A DNA stretch of 64,000 nt, from the NCBI GenBank assembly GCA_907164885.2, contig OU015499.1, positions 151,659,446 through 151,723,445 on the forward strand. The letters are read 5' to 3'. Below the pieces are notes generated by a model. That model saw only the letters and a list, made by a program, of their open reading frames with translations, was not told the DNA's origin and ran no database searches. Source of the stretch: Dolomedes plantarius (taxonomy: Eukaryota; Arthropoda; Arachnida; Araneae; Dolomedidae). This document shows positions 30,604-42,537 of the stretch, one piece after another. How positions within the stretch are numbered: the first letter of the stretch is position 1; every line of letters starts with the position of its first letter. The position numbers and the translations under genes were made by a program.

Positions 30604-30763
30604 CAGTAGAATTCCGATAATCCGAAATGATTGGGACCAGACCCTTTTCGGATTAAGCAAAATCGTTCTTAAAATAAGCTTAAATTACATAATAACATGT
30701 GATTACATAAATATTACATATTACGTGTGATTACACAGTTTATTTTGTAAGGTCTGTCTAAAC

Positions 30764-31142
30764 CAGTGGTTCCCAACCTGTGGTTCGCAAGAACCTTGAG
30801 AGTGGTCTGGCACCATTATATAAAAAAGTTTCCAAATAAATAGAGATTTTGGAAGCAATATTCATTGAACTAGATGGGCTGAATATATCCAATGACTATC
30901 AGGTGTTGATTTAAAATTTCTTAAAAGTTTAACATAATTATTTTGTTATTAGAATAAGATACATTAAAATGTGAGTACATTAATCCTGTTTCCCTTTTGC
31001 CTGAGGGATATTCTATAAATGCATAACCCCCCCACACACACACCTCGGAAGTTTCCCCCCAAGTCAGTGGGGTGTGGTTTTCTGCACATGGTCCAATTTC
31101 TGGCTTAGTAGTCCGCAGTTTTCTATGGGTTGGGAACCATTT
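30764..31142. mobile_element. 379 bp hAT-type MITE nested in Tigger 2
   Basis: The left end is CAGTGGTTCCCAACCTGTGG; the right end, read inward, is AAATGGTTCCCAACCCATAG. An exact 8 bp duplication GTCTAAAC lies at 30,756-30,763 and 31,143-31,150. Contains a short CA/C-rich run. Confidence 0.9.
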
Positions 31143-31253
31143 GTCTAAACATTACCAAATATCGAGACGAAATGGGTGATAAGAGAGCGGAACTCTGCCT
31201 AGTACAGTACAGTAGAGTAAGATTTTAGACGATCAGCAAACTGTTGAAAAGGT

Positions 31254-31496
31254 TTGAAAAAACCTATCAACGTCTCAGACGAGAGTGAAGGTGAAGCAGA
31301 CGGTGACAGGGAGCAGAGGGTATCCCCACAAGATGAGGTGGCTGTATTTAATGTAGAGCTACGTTACATAGAGCAACACTCCGCCGCAGCCCCAGCAGAC
31401 ACCCTTTTTCTAACGCGATGTCGTAATTTGGCTTCATCGGAAAGGTATCCTTTTCTTCGACAAAAAAATTTAACAGATTTTCTCAAACCAATGTAG
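31254..31496 (+). pseudogene. Tigger transposase C-terminal fragment
   Basis: Eighty codons include NVELRYIEQHSAAAPADTLF, then LTRCRNLASSERYPFLRQ and KNLTDFLKP. This order (L-R-Y-x-E-Q, A-D-T/V-x-x-L, R-x-x-A, then the terminal Q/K-x-x-x-T-D-F) is the C-terminus of Tigger-type DDE transposases. The catalytic domain is absent. Confidence 0.75.
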
Positions 31497-31867
31497 TTCA
31501 GTACATTGTCTAACTTTGACTTTTCTTGTAATTTTCTGAAATATACTTTATATTACTTAGTATCACTGTCATCTTATTGCAACCTTAGTTCGTTTTGATT
31601 TTTGGTTTCGGATTATCGGGACTCTACTGTACCAGTGTATAAATATTTGATACTCGAATGAGATTTATATAAAAGAATTTTGTCGTATAGTTTGTCTTGA
31701 AAGCAACAATAGTTTTTTTGTTACGCAATTTCTTTTTCTTTCTGTAGCATTTCCTGGAAATAAAGACAATAAATGTTCTGCCAGTATCCTTGTGTGAGTT
31801 TATGTGTACAAAATAGAAAAAAGATCACTTTTCTTATTCCTGTCAAGTGTATTATTCTACCCTATTA

Positions 31868-32334
31868 CAGGTATTCCTGGACTTACAACCGAGATAGGGA
31901 CTGCAACATTGGACGTAAGTCAACTTTCAAACAATTTTTATTAGTCTATGTACATACATATATTTTTTAATTTCATACCTGTGTAATTTAAAATACATTG
32001 TACTTTATTAAGAAGACAAAAAGTGTTCTTCGCCATCACTAGTTATATTAGTACAATCCATTGGTTCAGTATTTGTGACAGATGTACATTGCAAGTTTTT
32101 CAGCAAAGTTATCCAAGAGAGTTTGAACAATTTGTGTCTTCTTTTCCTTGTATACTGGCTGCTAACAAGGCAGATTTTCGTGACACTTGTGAATCTTTAA
32201 TCATTTGGATCCATTGCTTCAAAATATTGTAGTACTTTGTTAATATAGTGAAAAACTGAAGTCATTTCTTTCAAAGCAAAATTTATTCTTATTGTATTTC
32301 AGCTTGTTCGTTTGTTTCATTTCTAGGTGTATAG

Positions 32335-32367
<33 letters not shown>

Positions 32368-32785
32368 TGGTGGCACTTTTACTATTTCCAGCCATACTGG
32401 GAATAAAAATATGTATAGACTTAACTTCACAAATAAAAATCAAACCACTACATATTTAACAGTACAAAATAGTATTTTTTTTTTTTTGTAATAATAATGA
32501 GAATGGACAACTGCACACTAGTTTTGTTAACTATCAAATGACGGTTTATTTGATTTATTGTGTGGGTATCAAAACTATTGCATCATACATTTTTATTTTT
32601 GCATCGTAAATTTATGCTGGATTGCAGAATATTGCATCATATTTTTAATTATTATGTAATATGCATATAGGTATTTACTCTACATTTGAGGAACAATAAT
32701 TTTGGGGGAAAAAATAAAAATAAGTAAAAATGAAAATTAAAATTTTGGTCGTAAGTGGGAGCAGTTGTAAATCAAGGAAAACCTC
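31868..32785. mobile_element. 918 bp TA-target non-coding element
   Basis: CAGGTATTCCTGGACTTACAACC on the left pairs with GAGGTTTTCCTTGATTTACAACT read inward from the right, flanked by TA (31,866-31,867 and 32,786-32,787). Sub-terminal GGACGTAAGTC and its partner GGTCGTAAGTG extend the similarity. The interior has a 28-base T run (32,341-32,368) and no transposase motif. Confidence 0.75.
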
Positions 32786-32787
32786 TA

Positions 32788-33640
32788 CTTCTAAGGAGTT
32801 AAATTTATTATATATATAATTGTGAAATTTCTTTAATTTGGAAGGAGATGGGAAAGGAAAAATAGTTTATGGGAAGCTATTTATAAAAACACCATAAAAT
32901 GTTTGTATATGAACTAACGGTTTAAATTTCATGTAGGTAATTTTATGTGACTGCAGATTTTGTTTTAATTTACTTATACTTTTAAAAGATTTAATTTGTA
33001 TGAGAATTATTGTTCTGTATATGTTTGTTAAATATGATATTAATCTTTTGCTGTTACTCTCAGTGCATACATTTATTACTGCAGAATACAATATTTCATA
33101 CTCTATGATGAAAAATTATTTATATGGACAATTGCTTTTTTATCTCATTGTTGATGAAGAGGTCAGTGTGATTTTCTGTAACCAAGAAGTGTTATAATTG
33201 GCATAGTTTAATCTTTATCTGATTTCCTGTAGCACTGAACTGTATTGTAGAGTTCTGACCAAAAGAATTCCAGTCTATGTGGATATATTGAAATCATTTG
33301 ACCTGTTGTATCTAAAATTGTGTTTTTTAACTTTAAAGTATTTTGTTATTAAAATAACTAAAGATAGAACATTAAAATTTTAGGATCACTAAGTAACTCA
33401 AATCCATAGTTATTTTACAGTTATTACTAAAGTTCTATTATGTTTAAATCAACTCCTTAGAAATTACTCATAATTAGTGGTTTGTACATTTAAGGAATTA
33501 AGATTGAGGCGCTTTGTGAAAACCTCAATTAATTAAGGAATATTAATTTATTTTTAACCGCAATAACCCACCATATAATTTATCTTGACACCAGGTCTGT
33601 TTACTCCACAGTGGTGGAGTATTTCTTCAAGCCTTTTTTA
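32788..33640. other. AT-rich non-coding stretch
   Basis: Only short ORFs without recognisable motifs. No repeat structure seen. Confidence 0.55.
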
Positions 33641-34469
33641 TCAAGGATATGGCTCTCTCAAAGATAACTCTAATAAACTTATTTTAGAATCCATTGCATC
33701 AATATAGAGTCTCCATTTTCCCGATACAATGTGCTCCTTTTTCTTACTATATTGCTTACTTTTACATTTATTAGAAAAAATGTCGATTTCACCTGCAATG
33801 TCTGTAGGTGATTCGACATTTTCACATAAAATATCATCAATATCTTCTTCATCCGTCAAATCATCCTGATCTGGAGGGATAATGACGAATTATGGTTCAT
33901 CATTATCTTCTGTTGAGGACGATTCTGAAATATCATCATCATCTAGCTCATGAAAATACTCCAATGCCTCTTCCAATGTCAAAAATCGCTTTTTTCTAGA
34001 GACAGACTTATCTGAAATTAAAACAATACGAATTTACCTCATAAATAACTAGGCACCATATCAGAATCTTTAATAATACACATTGGGCTGATGTTGCGTT
34101 TTTGCAACATTTTAAAAAATATGAATTGAGAAACATAAAAACGAAAATTATGACTTACCTGTTGAAGCCATTTTCTTCTTTATTCTCTAGTACACTCGGA
34201 ACAAGCATCAAATCGGAAATTTAACATCTGCTGCTATCTACAGTTATTATTTGAAATTAGTAATTTTTTTCCTTTTCGAAACACCAGAAAAAAAAACATT
34301 TTTTTGCAAGTGCTAAATGCTGGAAAATGTGAAAATAGAAAATTATTATGAACAATTAAAGTATAGAGGATAAAATAGAAATGTTACTTCAGACATACAA
34401 AACTTAGAACATGCCTTTAAAAAATACAGAAATTAATGTTGCATTTTCGCCACGTCAGTCTTAAATGGG
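33641..34469 (-). pseudogene. piggyBac-like element, 5' end and transposase N-terminus with intron
   Basis: The minus strand begins at TTAA (34,470-34,473) followed by CCCATTTAAGACTGACGTGG, a typical piggyBac end. An ATG at 34,171 gives 13 bases, then a GTAAGT...TTTCAG intron (34,158-34,012), then an exon reading KRFLTLEEALEYFHELDDDD. A TAA interrupts near 33,888; beyond it the same frame gives VIIPPDQDDLTDEEDIDDIL, the usual acidic N-terminus of piggyBac transposases. Homology stops near LREPYP at 33,641. The catalytic domain is missing. Confidence 0.75.
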
Positions 34470-35512
34470 TTAACATAGCTCTCTGAGTAGATGTATGCAA
34501 AGCAGAATTGCAAAAATATTTGCAGTTCTAATCACACAATCTTAAAGAATGTCATAAATCGCTAGCACTTCTCTTTAGTCATAGATTTTGTTAAGGGCTC
34601 TTTGGCCTAACATCCACTTTGAATATAATAGAAAATAGACATTTTTGCCATGGAAATGCAAAAAGAGCATAATTAAGTATGAATATTAATTTAGAAGTTT
34701 ACGTATCCTTGAATATCCATCCTGCAAAATGGAGAAAATTTTAAGAATTAATGACAGGGTGTCTACTAACATGAAAAGTAACGAAAAGTCACGAAATGGG
34801 AAAACGGTCACGAAAAGTAATGAAATTGAAAGAAAAGGTCACGAATTTTTTCAATTTAAAATTTTTTTTATCGATATAATGTAGAATAGAAAATATGCTC
34901 CTAACTGGTACAAAAACACTAAGATCAATTTTTGCCGACTTTGTGACGTTGCATCGGAAGAGAGATAAGAGTTCCCGCGGGAAAATGCATTGCATTCTTC
35001 CCCACTGCGGGAACGAACGCTCTTTCTCCCCTTCACAGAAAGAAGAGTATACGTCGTCATGTGGGGCTACCCCTCGGGCGACGAAAATACGAGGAGATAA
35101 GAAACACACAGCGGAAGTAGACATATGGTAAAGCATTAAAATTAACACGAACAAGTGGTGCACAATGCTAACAAGAGAGAGAAGTTGGACAGCGGAAAAA
35201 CACAATTTTTAAAAAAAATAAGAATAGAGCTTCAATTTTTACGTCGATCCTGAATAGAGAAGTGTAGTTCAGATCGGTTTTTCTTTCAGTGAACTCGAGT
35301 ATTACCGTATAGATTTTGGCTTCTTGTCATTATTTGCGCTCGAGGTATTCTTCATTATTTGCGCTCGAGGTGCTCTCTCCCCACGTAACAGACTATGTCC
35401 GATATATGCAGATTTCCCGCCGTTATGTAACGGGCGAAGGCGAAGCTTTCTCCCGCCAATGACGTAACGGGCGATGCATTCAATTATGAAGCTCTCTTCC
35501 ACGGGAGATATT

Positions 35513-36152
35513 AGCGCCCTTTACACGTACGTTCTTTCGCGAGTGCTTGGAGCGTATGGGATTGCGCTCACGCTCCAAGCACTCGCAAAAGAGCGTACGT
35601 TTAGCGCCCTTTTCACGTACGCTCTTGGAGTGCTTGGAGCGTACGGGATTGCGCGCGGGAAAATTTGGAGGGAAAACAGGGATACGCACCAGCATGCACG
35701 GCTCTATGTATCGTATATATCGCACCTATAGCACTAACATCATGCAACTGCCGCTACCTCCGCTACTTCCACTACCTGAGCATACCTGGTATTACTGGCT
35801 TATATATAGCCAGGCGTCGCCTCTGCGCCCTCTGGTGTCGGCAGTGAGCTACCGGAATATGCAAATTATGCATCACCGGCACGGTTACGATCATCACTAC
35901 TGGTTAAAAGGTAGTGACGTCATTCCACCTGCTCTTGCTAGCTCTGACGTCAGACGTTGTTATAACGCAATTAACAAGGCGCTATCGTTCGACGGCTTGC
36001 TAAGTAAATAGGAGAGGACTGTGGAAAAAAAAAACTTTTCCTAACATACGCTCCAAAGCAGCTTTCCCTTCCTCTCCGACACCTTCACACGTGCACTCAA
36101 TCGCGCGGAATCGTGGTTTCACGCGGGAAAGAACGTACGTGTAAAGGCCGCT
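35513..36152. mobile_element. 640 bp GC-rich foldback element
   Basis: Ends are AGCGCCCTTTACACGTACG and, from the right, AGCGGCCTTTACACGTACG, with ATT on both sides. Near the left end lies an inner hairpin (CGAGTGCTTGGAGCGT pairing around 35,570) followed by a second TAGCGCCCTTTTCACGTACG end at about 35,607, so the left terminus is partly duplicated. The ORF at 35,547-36,011 is a by-product of GC content; no domain. Confidence 0.75.
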
Positions 36153-36178
36153 ATTCCTCCGCCCAGGACCGCAGCCTT

Positions 36179-36223
36179 GGGGGGGGGGGGGAGCTCGACG
36201 GTCAGGATTCCCCCCCCCCCCCC
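36179..36223. repeat. Facing G13 and C14 homopolymer runs
   Basis: Thirteen G (36,179-36,191) and fourteen C (36,210-36,223) are separated by 18 bases, forming a potential G:C hairpin. They lie just right of the foldback element. Confidence 0.9.
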
Positions 36224-37088
36224 GAGTTTACTGTATTGCATTTTAACATCGAAATAAAAGTACATTTTTAAATGTAAAATTTTTTAAAACTGCATACTTA
36301 TTCAAAATTTAATTTTTGAATAAAAATTCAAATTTTTATTTACTGTCTTAATTTCAATTTTTTTGCTCCGAATTGTTTTATAAATTTAATGAAATGTATT
36401 ACACAAGATTGTGCATGGACTTTTAGATTATATAATATTAAAATTTATAATTTCTTAATATTATTATTAAATATTAATATTAAATATTATGTAATTTTAG
36501 TAAATTTTATATTATTTTTAGTTAAAAAATAGTGAAATATCAGGGAGGCTCAGTCCAGTTTGAGTTGTTCTTCATCTTGATGTTTTCAGAGCAGTTTAGG
36601 AAAGTTCCTCAATTTAAGCAAAAATTAACTCAAATTAAACATTGATACAGCTATTTTACAATTGTATCAGTGTAGAATTAATAAAAAATTGTTATTTAAA
36701 TATTTACTTTAATGGGGTTTCTGTAGGAACTGTAACAAGTATGAGAATGATTAATTTTTGCATCATTCGCTTTCAAGGTGTTTTACATTGCATCAATAAA
36801 TTTCATGGGTGTTTGAGTCACAATCATATCTCGAATTTGTATAACAGTAATAAAACTAGTAAGTATTGCATGGTTGTAATCCCAACTTTTTAAAAATAAG
36901 GTTTTCCTGATAAGAACTTAAATAATAAGGTGAATATTGTTGAAAGACGAGTCGGGGGGAGGGGGGAGACTAATTTCGTTTAAACTAGTATGTACTTCAA
37001 TGGTCATGAAATTTTATTTTTAAGGTCATGAAATGTCATGAAAAGTCATGAAATTGACTTGCTCAAAAGTAGTAGACACCCTGAATGA

Positions 37089-38579
37089 CAAATGAGAAAG
37101 ACGTGATGAAATCAATATATTTAAAAATTGTTTGCGAAGTTTTTGAAAAATGCAAAAATATAATTTTATTTAGAAAGCTTGAACTTTTATTTAAAACTTA
37201 CATGAATTTAAACACTCTCCTCCTCCCCCAACCCCCCAAAAACTAATTTTAAAAAAATTACAGTAGAAAATGAAATGTATATGAAAATTAGAGTACACCA
37301 ATATTTTTTTAATACAGAAATACCAAAAATTACCATTTTTTACCAAAAATGTCTTTATTTATATTACACTTTAATTAGCAACAATCACCCAGTACTTCCT
37401 GTTGTAAACTTTTTTTACTCTAAAAATTTACCATAGCAAAAGATCTTACAAATGTACAAATAAAGCGTTTAAACAATTGTTGTTACTTCATTAATCATTT
37501 ATTACGGTGCGGTAAAGACGACATTTCAGTCCGAAAAAATCCCATTCATAAACATACCCTCCCGCTCATCATAAAATGAGCGAATACGGTTACCGGAAAT
37601 TCGGAAGTTACCGCGGAGAAATTTTTGTTTCCCCACTTCGCGCATCGATAATGTGAAATCGTATCATCTAGATATGAAAATTAAAGATGGTTAAATACTT
37701 TATAAGGTGCATCGCATGACAGCCGTGTAGGTTTATTTTGTGTAGAATTTTTATTATGTTTTTATAATCTCGGATTAGAATATTTAAAAGGTGTTTCAAA
37801 AAGACTTTATCAGCCATGTATTCCTGACGTATATCACTTTAGTCTACGGATAACCGTTTTCAAATGCTTGAAAATCTGAAGAATCGCATGAAAGCACTAT
37901 TGTACAGTAGATGAATGTAAAGAAACTTCAAGAATTTATTCTATTGTCAATTCTAATGTATTATATACACAACATTCAGATTAAAAAATGGAGAGAGCGT
38001 GGTGAAAAATATCTGTAGCCAACAAACTACAAACCAAACGAACATGCCTAAACAAACCCATAAGAAATGTATTCTTTGTTATTTTCTGTAATAATTTCAT
38101 ATATTTTATTGCATTTATAACTTTTTAATCTGATGGTATCCGAACTTTTTCATCAGATGATTATCTCTGAATTTCTCGGAGCATTAAACTAAATGATAAA
38201 TGAATGATAAAATTATAATTACGGGTAACTATAATAAATATAAAGGGGAAGTATTAATATCGATTATACGTTACTCATCGGGTGGATATCCGTATTGTGG
38301 GGATCCCTACAAACCGAAACATATATCTTTGCACGTCCTTATGTTCTACCAGGACAAAACAAAAAGGATGGCTGAGGAACCGCGTGCCATAATTACAATA
38401 AATTTAAAATGCTCAGTACTTTAATCCAAAACGTTATTACAAACATCTTAGTTTATAGATATCTCATTTCCTGGCACAAACGTTTATATATTGCTATTCG
38501 TTTCACATGACAAATAATGAAAAGCGTGATGGTACAGTGTTAATCTATCTCATTCAAATTCCTTTCTCCTGTCTTTGCA
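37089..38579. other. Upstream region of the zinc-finger gene
   Basis: Mostly AT-rich with one more GC-balanced, CpG-containing patch at 37,500-37,670 that could hold a promoter. No TATA box in a convincing place. A polypyrimidine tract followed by TTTGCAG at about 38,566-38,580 is a plausible 3' splice site. Confidence 0.35.
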
Positions 38580-38812
38580 GGTTCTCTTTACGGATTGTTG
38601 GTACGAAACTAAAATATTTCTGTTGTGCACAAAATCAGAAAGTCAACGTATTGCTGGCAGTTTTTCTAATCATCGTGTAAAGGAACGTCGGCGTGCCAGA
38701 AGTGCAAATGTCTTTTATTTCCCCCGTCAATAGACTCTTCAATGAATACTATTCCTGCGAGCAGAACCCCACTGAAGCCGAAAATTAATGCACTCCATAT
38801 GGCACATGCAGA

Positions 38813-40513
38813 ATGAGTCTAAATGCCAAAAGTTCCAGTACGCAGCTTCTCCATCACACTGACGAGGAAATTTTCAAATGTACTGTATGCGAAGGAACAT
38901 TTTCACAATTGACTGCCTTAAATACACATCTTATATGCCATACTGCTGATAATCATCTCCGCACCCATACAGGAGCTACAACTTTCCCATGCACCGAATG
39001 TGGAAAAACATTTTCGCAACAGAGTGATTTAAAAAGACATCTCCGCATTCACACGGGAGAGAAACCTTTCACCTGCACTGCATGTGGGAAAACATTTTCT
39101 CATCAGGGTAATTTAAAAACACATCTTCGCATCCACACGGGAGAGAAAACTTTCGCATGCACTGTATGTGAGAAAAGATTTTTTCAACCGGGTAATTTAA
39201 AAACACATCTTCGCATCCACACGGGAGAGAAACCTTTCGCCTGCACTACATGTGGGAAAGCATTTTCTGACCGGGGGGGTTTAAGAACACATCTCCGCAC
39301 CCACACGGGAGAGAAACCTTTCGCATGCACTGCATGTGGGAAATCATTTAATCAACGGAGTGTTTTAACAAGACACCTCCGCACCCACACGGGAGAGAAA
39401 CCTTTCCCATGCACTGTATGTGGGAAAGCATTTTCTCAACTGAATGATTTAAAGAAACATCTCCGCACCCACACAGGAGAGAAACCTTTCGCATGCAATG
39501 CATGTGGGAAATCATTTAATCAACGGAGTGTTTTAACAAGACACCTACGCACCCACACGGGAGAGAAACCTTTCGCATGCCCTGCATGTGGGAAAACATT
39601 TTCTGAACATGGTGGTTTAAGAACACATCTCCGCACCCACACGGGAGAGAAACCTTTCGCCTGCACTGTATGTAACAAAAAGTTTTCTATGCAGGGTACT
39701 TTAAAAAAACATCTCCGCACCCACACGGAAGAGAAACCTTTCGCATGTCCTGCATGTGGGAAAACATTTTCTGAACATGGTGGTTTAAGAACACATCTTC
39801 GCATCCACACGGGAGAGAAAACTTTCGCATGCACTGTATGTGAGAAAAGATTTTTTCAACCGGGTAATTTAAAAACACATCTTCGCATCCACACGGGAGA
39901 GAAACCTTTCGCCTGCACTACATGTGGGAAAGCATTTTCTGACCGGTGGGGTTTAAGAAGACACCTCCGCACCCACACGGGAGAGAAACCTTTCGCATGC
40001 ACTGCATGTGGGAAATCATTTAATCAACGGAGTGTTTTAACAAGACACCTCCGCACCCACACGGGAGAGAAACCTTTCCCATGCACTGTATGTGGGAAAG
40101 CATTTTCTCAACTGAATGATTTAAAGAAACATCTCCGCACCCACACAGGAGAGAAACCTTTCGCATGCAATGCATGTGGGAAAACATTTTCTAAACAGTT
40201 TAATTTAAGAGTACATCTCCGTACCCACACGGGAGAGAAACCTTTCGCATGCCCTGCATGTGGGAAAACATTTTCTGAACATGGTGGTTTAAGAACACAT
40301 CTCCGCACCCACACGGGAGAGAAACCTTTCGCCTGCACTGTATGCAACAAAAAGTTTTCTATACAGGGTACTTTAAAAAATCATCTCCGCACCCACACGG
40401 CAGAGAAACCTTTCGCATGCCCTGCATGTGGGAAAACATTTTCTGAACATGGTGGTTTAAGAACACATCTCCGCACCCACACGGGAGAGAAACCTTTCGA
40501 CATCACTGTATGA
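38813..40513 (+). CDS. C2H2 zinc-finger protein with 19 fingers
   Basis: A 566-codon ORF beginning MSLNAKSSSTQLLHH after an in-frame stop at 38,786. I count 19 complete C-x2-C-x12-H-x3-H fingers joined by TGEKPF linkers, plus a half finger (HLRTHTGATT) between fingers 1 and 2. The N-terminus is about 24 aa and has no KRAB, ZAD, BTB or SCAN domain. Fingers 4-11 are repeated as fingers 12-19 with a period of 672 bp. Finger types recur (NQRSVLTR three times, SEHGGLRT four times), so many recognition helices are identical. The ORF ends FDITV, where the first Cys pair of a 20th finger is lost. It would act in the nucleus as a DNA-binding regulator; the target is unknown. Exon structure upstream is uncertain (possible acceptor at 38,580). 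Confidence 0.88.
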   Translation: MSLNAKSSSTQLLHHTDEEIFKCTVCEGTFSQLTALNTHLICHTADNHLRTHTGATTFPCTECGKTFSQQSDLKRHLRIHTGEKPFTCTACGKTFSHQGNLKTHLRIHTGEKTFACTVCEKRFFQPGNLKTHLRIHTGEKPFACTTCGKAFSDRGGLRTHLRTHTGEKPFACTACGKSFNQRSVLTRHLRTHTGEKPFPCTVCGKAFSQLNDLKKHLRTHTGEKPFACNACGKSFNQRSVLTRHLRTHTGEKPFACPACGKTFSEHGGLRTHLRTHTGEKPFACTVCNKKFSMQGTLKKHLRTHTEEKPFACPACGKTFSEHGGLRTHLRIHTGEKTFACTVCEKRFFQPGNLKTHLRIHTGEKPFACTTCGKAFSDRWGLRRHLRTHTGEKPFACTACGKSFNQRSVLTRHLRTHTGEKPFPCTVCGKAFSQLNDLKKHLRTHTGEKPFACNACGKTFSKQFNLRVHLRTHTGEKPFACPACGKTFSEHGGLRTHLRTHTGEKPFACTVCNKKFSIQGTLKNHLRTHTAEKPFACPACGKTFSEHGGLRTHLRTHTGEKPFDITV

Positions 40514-41371
40514 GATAAAGTGTTCTTTACGGAGTAATTTTAAAAAACATCTCCGCACCCACACGGGAGAGATAGCTTTCGCATAAATTGTATAAGAGAA
40601 AAAAGATTTTCTAAATACGGTCATTTAAAAACACATTCCCGCATGCACGCGGGAGAGAAACCTTTCTCCTGCAATGTATGCGAAAAATATTTTATGGAAA
40701 CGGTAAATTTTAAAAACACCTTCGCAATCACACAGGAGAGAAACCTTTCAGAAAGCACTGCATGTGAGAAAAGATTTGCTGAACACCTTCATTTAATAAC
40801 ACATCTCCGTATCCACACGGGAGAGAAACCTTTCGCAATCACTATATGTGAGAAAAGATTTTCTCAGCAGAGTCATTTAAATGCACATCTGCGCACCCAC
40901 ACGGGGGAGAAACCTTTCCCCCGCTCTGTATGTGAGAAGAGATTTTCTCGAAGGGAAATTTTAAAAACATCTCCGCACCCACACGGGAGAGTGAACTTTC
41001 GCATGCGTTTTGTAAGAAAAGATTTTCTCAACGGGATGATTTAAAACTCATCCCGCACCCACACGTCAGAATAAGCGTTCGCATGCACAACATGTGAGAA
41101 AAGATTTTCATTTCAGGGGAATTTGAAAATGAATCTCCTTATCTATGAAGGAAAGTATTTGGTCTGTACGGTATGGAAGAAAAGGGTTTCTGAGCTGGAT
41201 CATTTCAAAAAACACGTTCGTACCTACACCGAAGAAAAATCTTTCATCCTCTGCGTGCGAGTAAAGATTTTCTTTGCATTATGCTTTAAAAACGCTTATT
41301 TGTACCCATACAAAATAGGAACCTTCCGATTGCTCTATGTGAAAAAAGATTTTCTGCAGAGGGTACTTTAA
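40514..41371 (+). pseudogene. Decaying zinc-finger tail
   Basis: After the stop, finger-like units continue in shifting frames: FKKHLRTHTGE, then 40,643-41,044 with CNVCEKYF, CEKRFAEHLHLITHLRIHTG, CEKRFSQQSHLNAHLRTHTG and CEKRFSRREIL. Several have lost the first Cys (ITICEKRF, RSVCEKRF), and a further piece at 41,123-41,371 has VCTVWKKRVSELDHFKKHVR. About eight to ten fingers are recognisable. They are not in frame with the main ORF. Confidence 0.85.
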
Positions 41372-42537
41372 AAAGATATTACCTTTCTTCTGCAGAGTGA
41401 GAGAGATAGGCTTATCGCTTGAGTACCGCCATGTAAAACGTGTTTTCCTACCCATTCAGGGATGTAACCAACGTTGTACTACTAAAAGGGATTTTTGGTG
41501 CAAAGAAATGCTTTGTCCCACTATGGTGATAATGGAATTCAAACTCGGGTTTGGTGGTGTTTATTTAGAGGAGATATTGCACTTAATTATGTTTTGAATC
41601 AATTTCGTGTTTTATCACTATATTTTTACATAATTAATTGCGATATCGGTCGTCACCTACGATTCTTGGGGGATAGTTCACCCACCAAAGTGACTGAAGT
41701 AAAATAAAATGTCATTATACCCGTTTATACTGCAGGAAAGTGTGTCATGAAACTTCATTTATGCAATACTTCTGGTTTTTGTTTTTGCCTAATATTTAAT
41801 TATAATTTTTAAGATTTGACTGTTTCTTACGTATGCTGTGTTCTGTAAACTAGGAAATGAATATGAATAATGATATATAAATAAATATTTTATGGCTTCA
41901 TCTCGAGACTGGATTAATTTTCGCTTCTGTGTCTCTTATAAATTATTTTAAATGAATTTAGCTTTTATTTTATTAAAAGGATTTTTTGTGATGCGCAGCC
42001 AAGGTAATATTGAAGGCTGCTATGTCCTAAGAAAAAAATCGTATTTCCCTTTTCCTCCTTCTGCGAACTCTTCTGGTCGGAGGAATCCAGTTGAAAGTTC
42101 GAGAATTCCCCTCCTACCACCCCCTTGGAATTCACATTTTGAGGTATTGTAATGGCTCTCTCTCTCTATAGGAGGGTCGTCAAGCGCTTCGCTCCTAAAA
42201 ACTCCTCTTTCCAAATAAACCCCGAAGTGAAACCGCTGGTTGTAAAATTCAAAACGGTCTGAGGCTGAAGATTTTGCCATCAGTTGACTCATGACTACCG
42301 CCGTAAGCATAACAGTAAAATTAAGATCGATTTTCCCAAAATCAACGAGAAATTAAAGCAAAAAATACAGGAAGTTTCATATTGAATGGGACAAAAAGAA
42401 TAGCATCGTACAAATTCTGTAATTGATTTATTTAGCCAAAACAAATTAATTCTGAAACTACAACTTTACAAGTTTTATATGTCAACAGTGAAAAATCTTC
42501 CGGTTACGAAATCACCGCTAGAGCCCTGTTAATCAAA
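41372..42537. other. Region downstream of the zinc-finger gene
   Basis: Finger traces fade out by about 41,450. AATAAA occurs at about 41,878 and could be a polyadenylation signal. The open minus-strand stretch 42,020-42,310 shows no family I recognise. Confidence 0.45.

Larger units (their letters stand above)
30604..31629 (+). mobile_element. Tigger/pogo-like element 2
   Basis: Ends are CAGTAGAATTCCGATAATCC and, from the right, CAGTAGAGTCCCGATAATCC, flanked by TA (30,602-30,603 and 31,630-31,631). The plus strand holds only the transposase C-terminus (31,254-31,496). A hAT MITE is nested at 30,764-31,142. Confidence 0.88.
34755..37083. mobile_element. 2.3 kb DNA transposon with 5 bp target duplication
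   Basis: Ends are CAGGGTGTCTACTAAC and, from the right, CAGGGTGTCTACTACT, flanked by AATGA (34,750-34,754 and 37,084-37,088). Both sub-terminal regions hold repeated GTCA(T/C)GAAA units. I find no transposase. The 5 bp duplication with CAG/CTG ends fits the few hAT families that make 5 bp duplications, but the superfamily is not certain. It contains a GC-rich foldback element at 35,513-36,152 and a tandem ATTATTTGCGCTCGAGGT pair (about 35,331-35,372). Confidence 0.8.

Noticed and set aside
35547..36011. 154-codon plus ORF
   Set aside because: It reads through the GC-rich foldback element and its hairpin, without any domain.
39520..40350. Minus-strand ORFs of 63-104 codons
   Set aside because: They are antisense shadows of the zinc-finger array, repeating with its 84 bp period.
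38813..40513. Regular 84 bp repeats that could suggest a CRISPR-like array
   Set aside because: The repeats encode C2H2 fingers in one frame and have no spacer structure; the sequence is eukaryotic.
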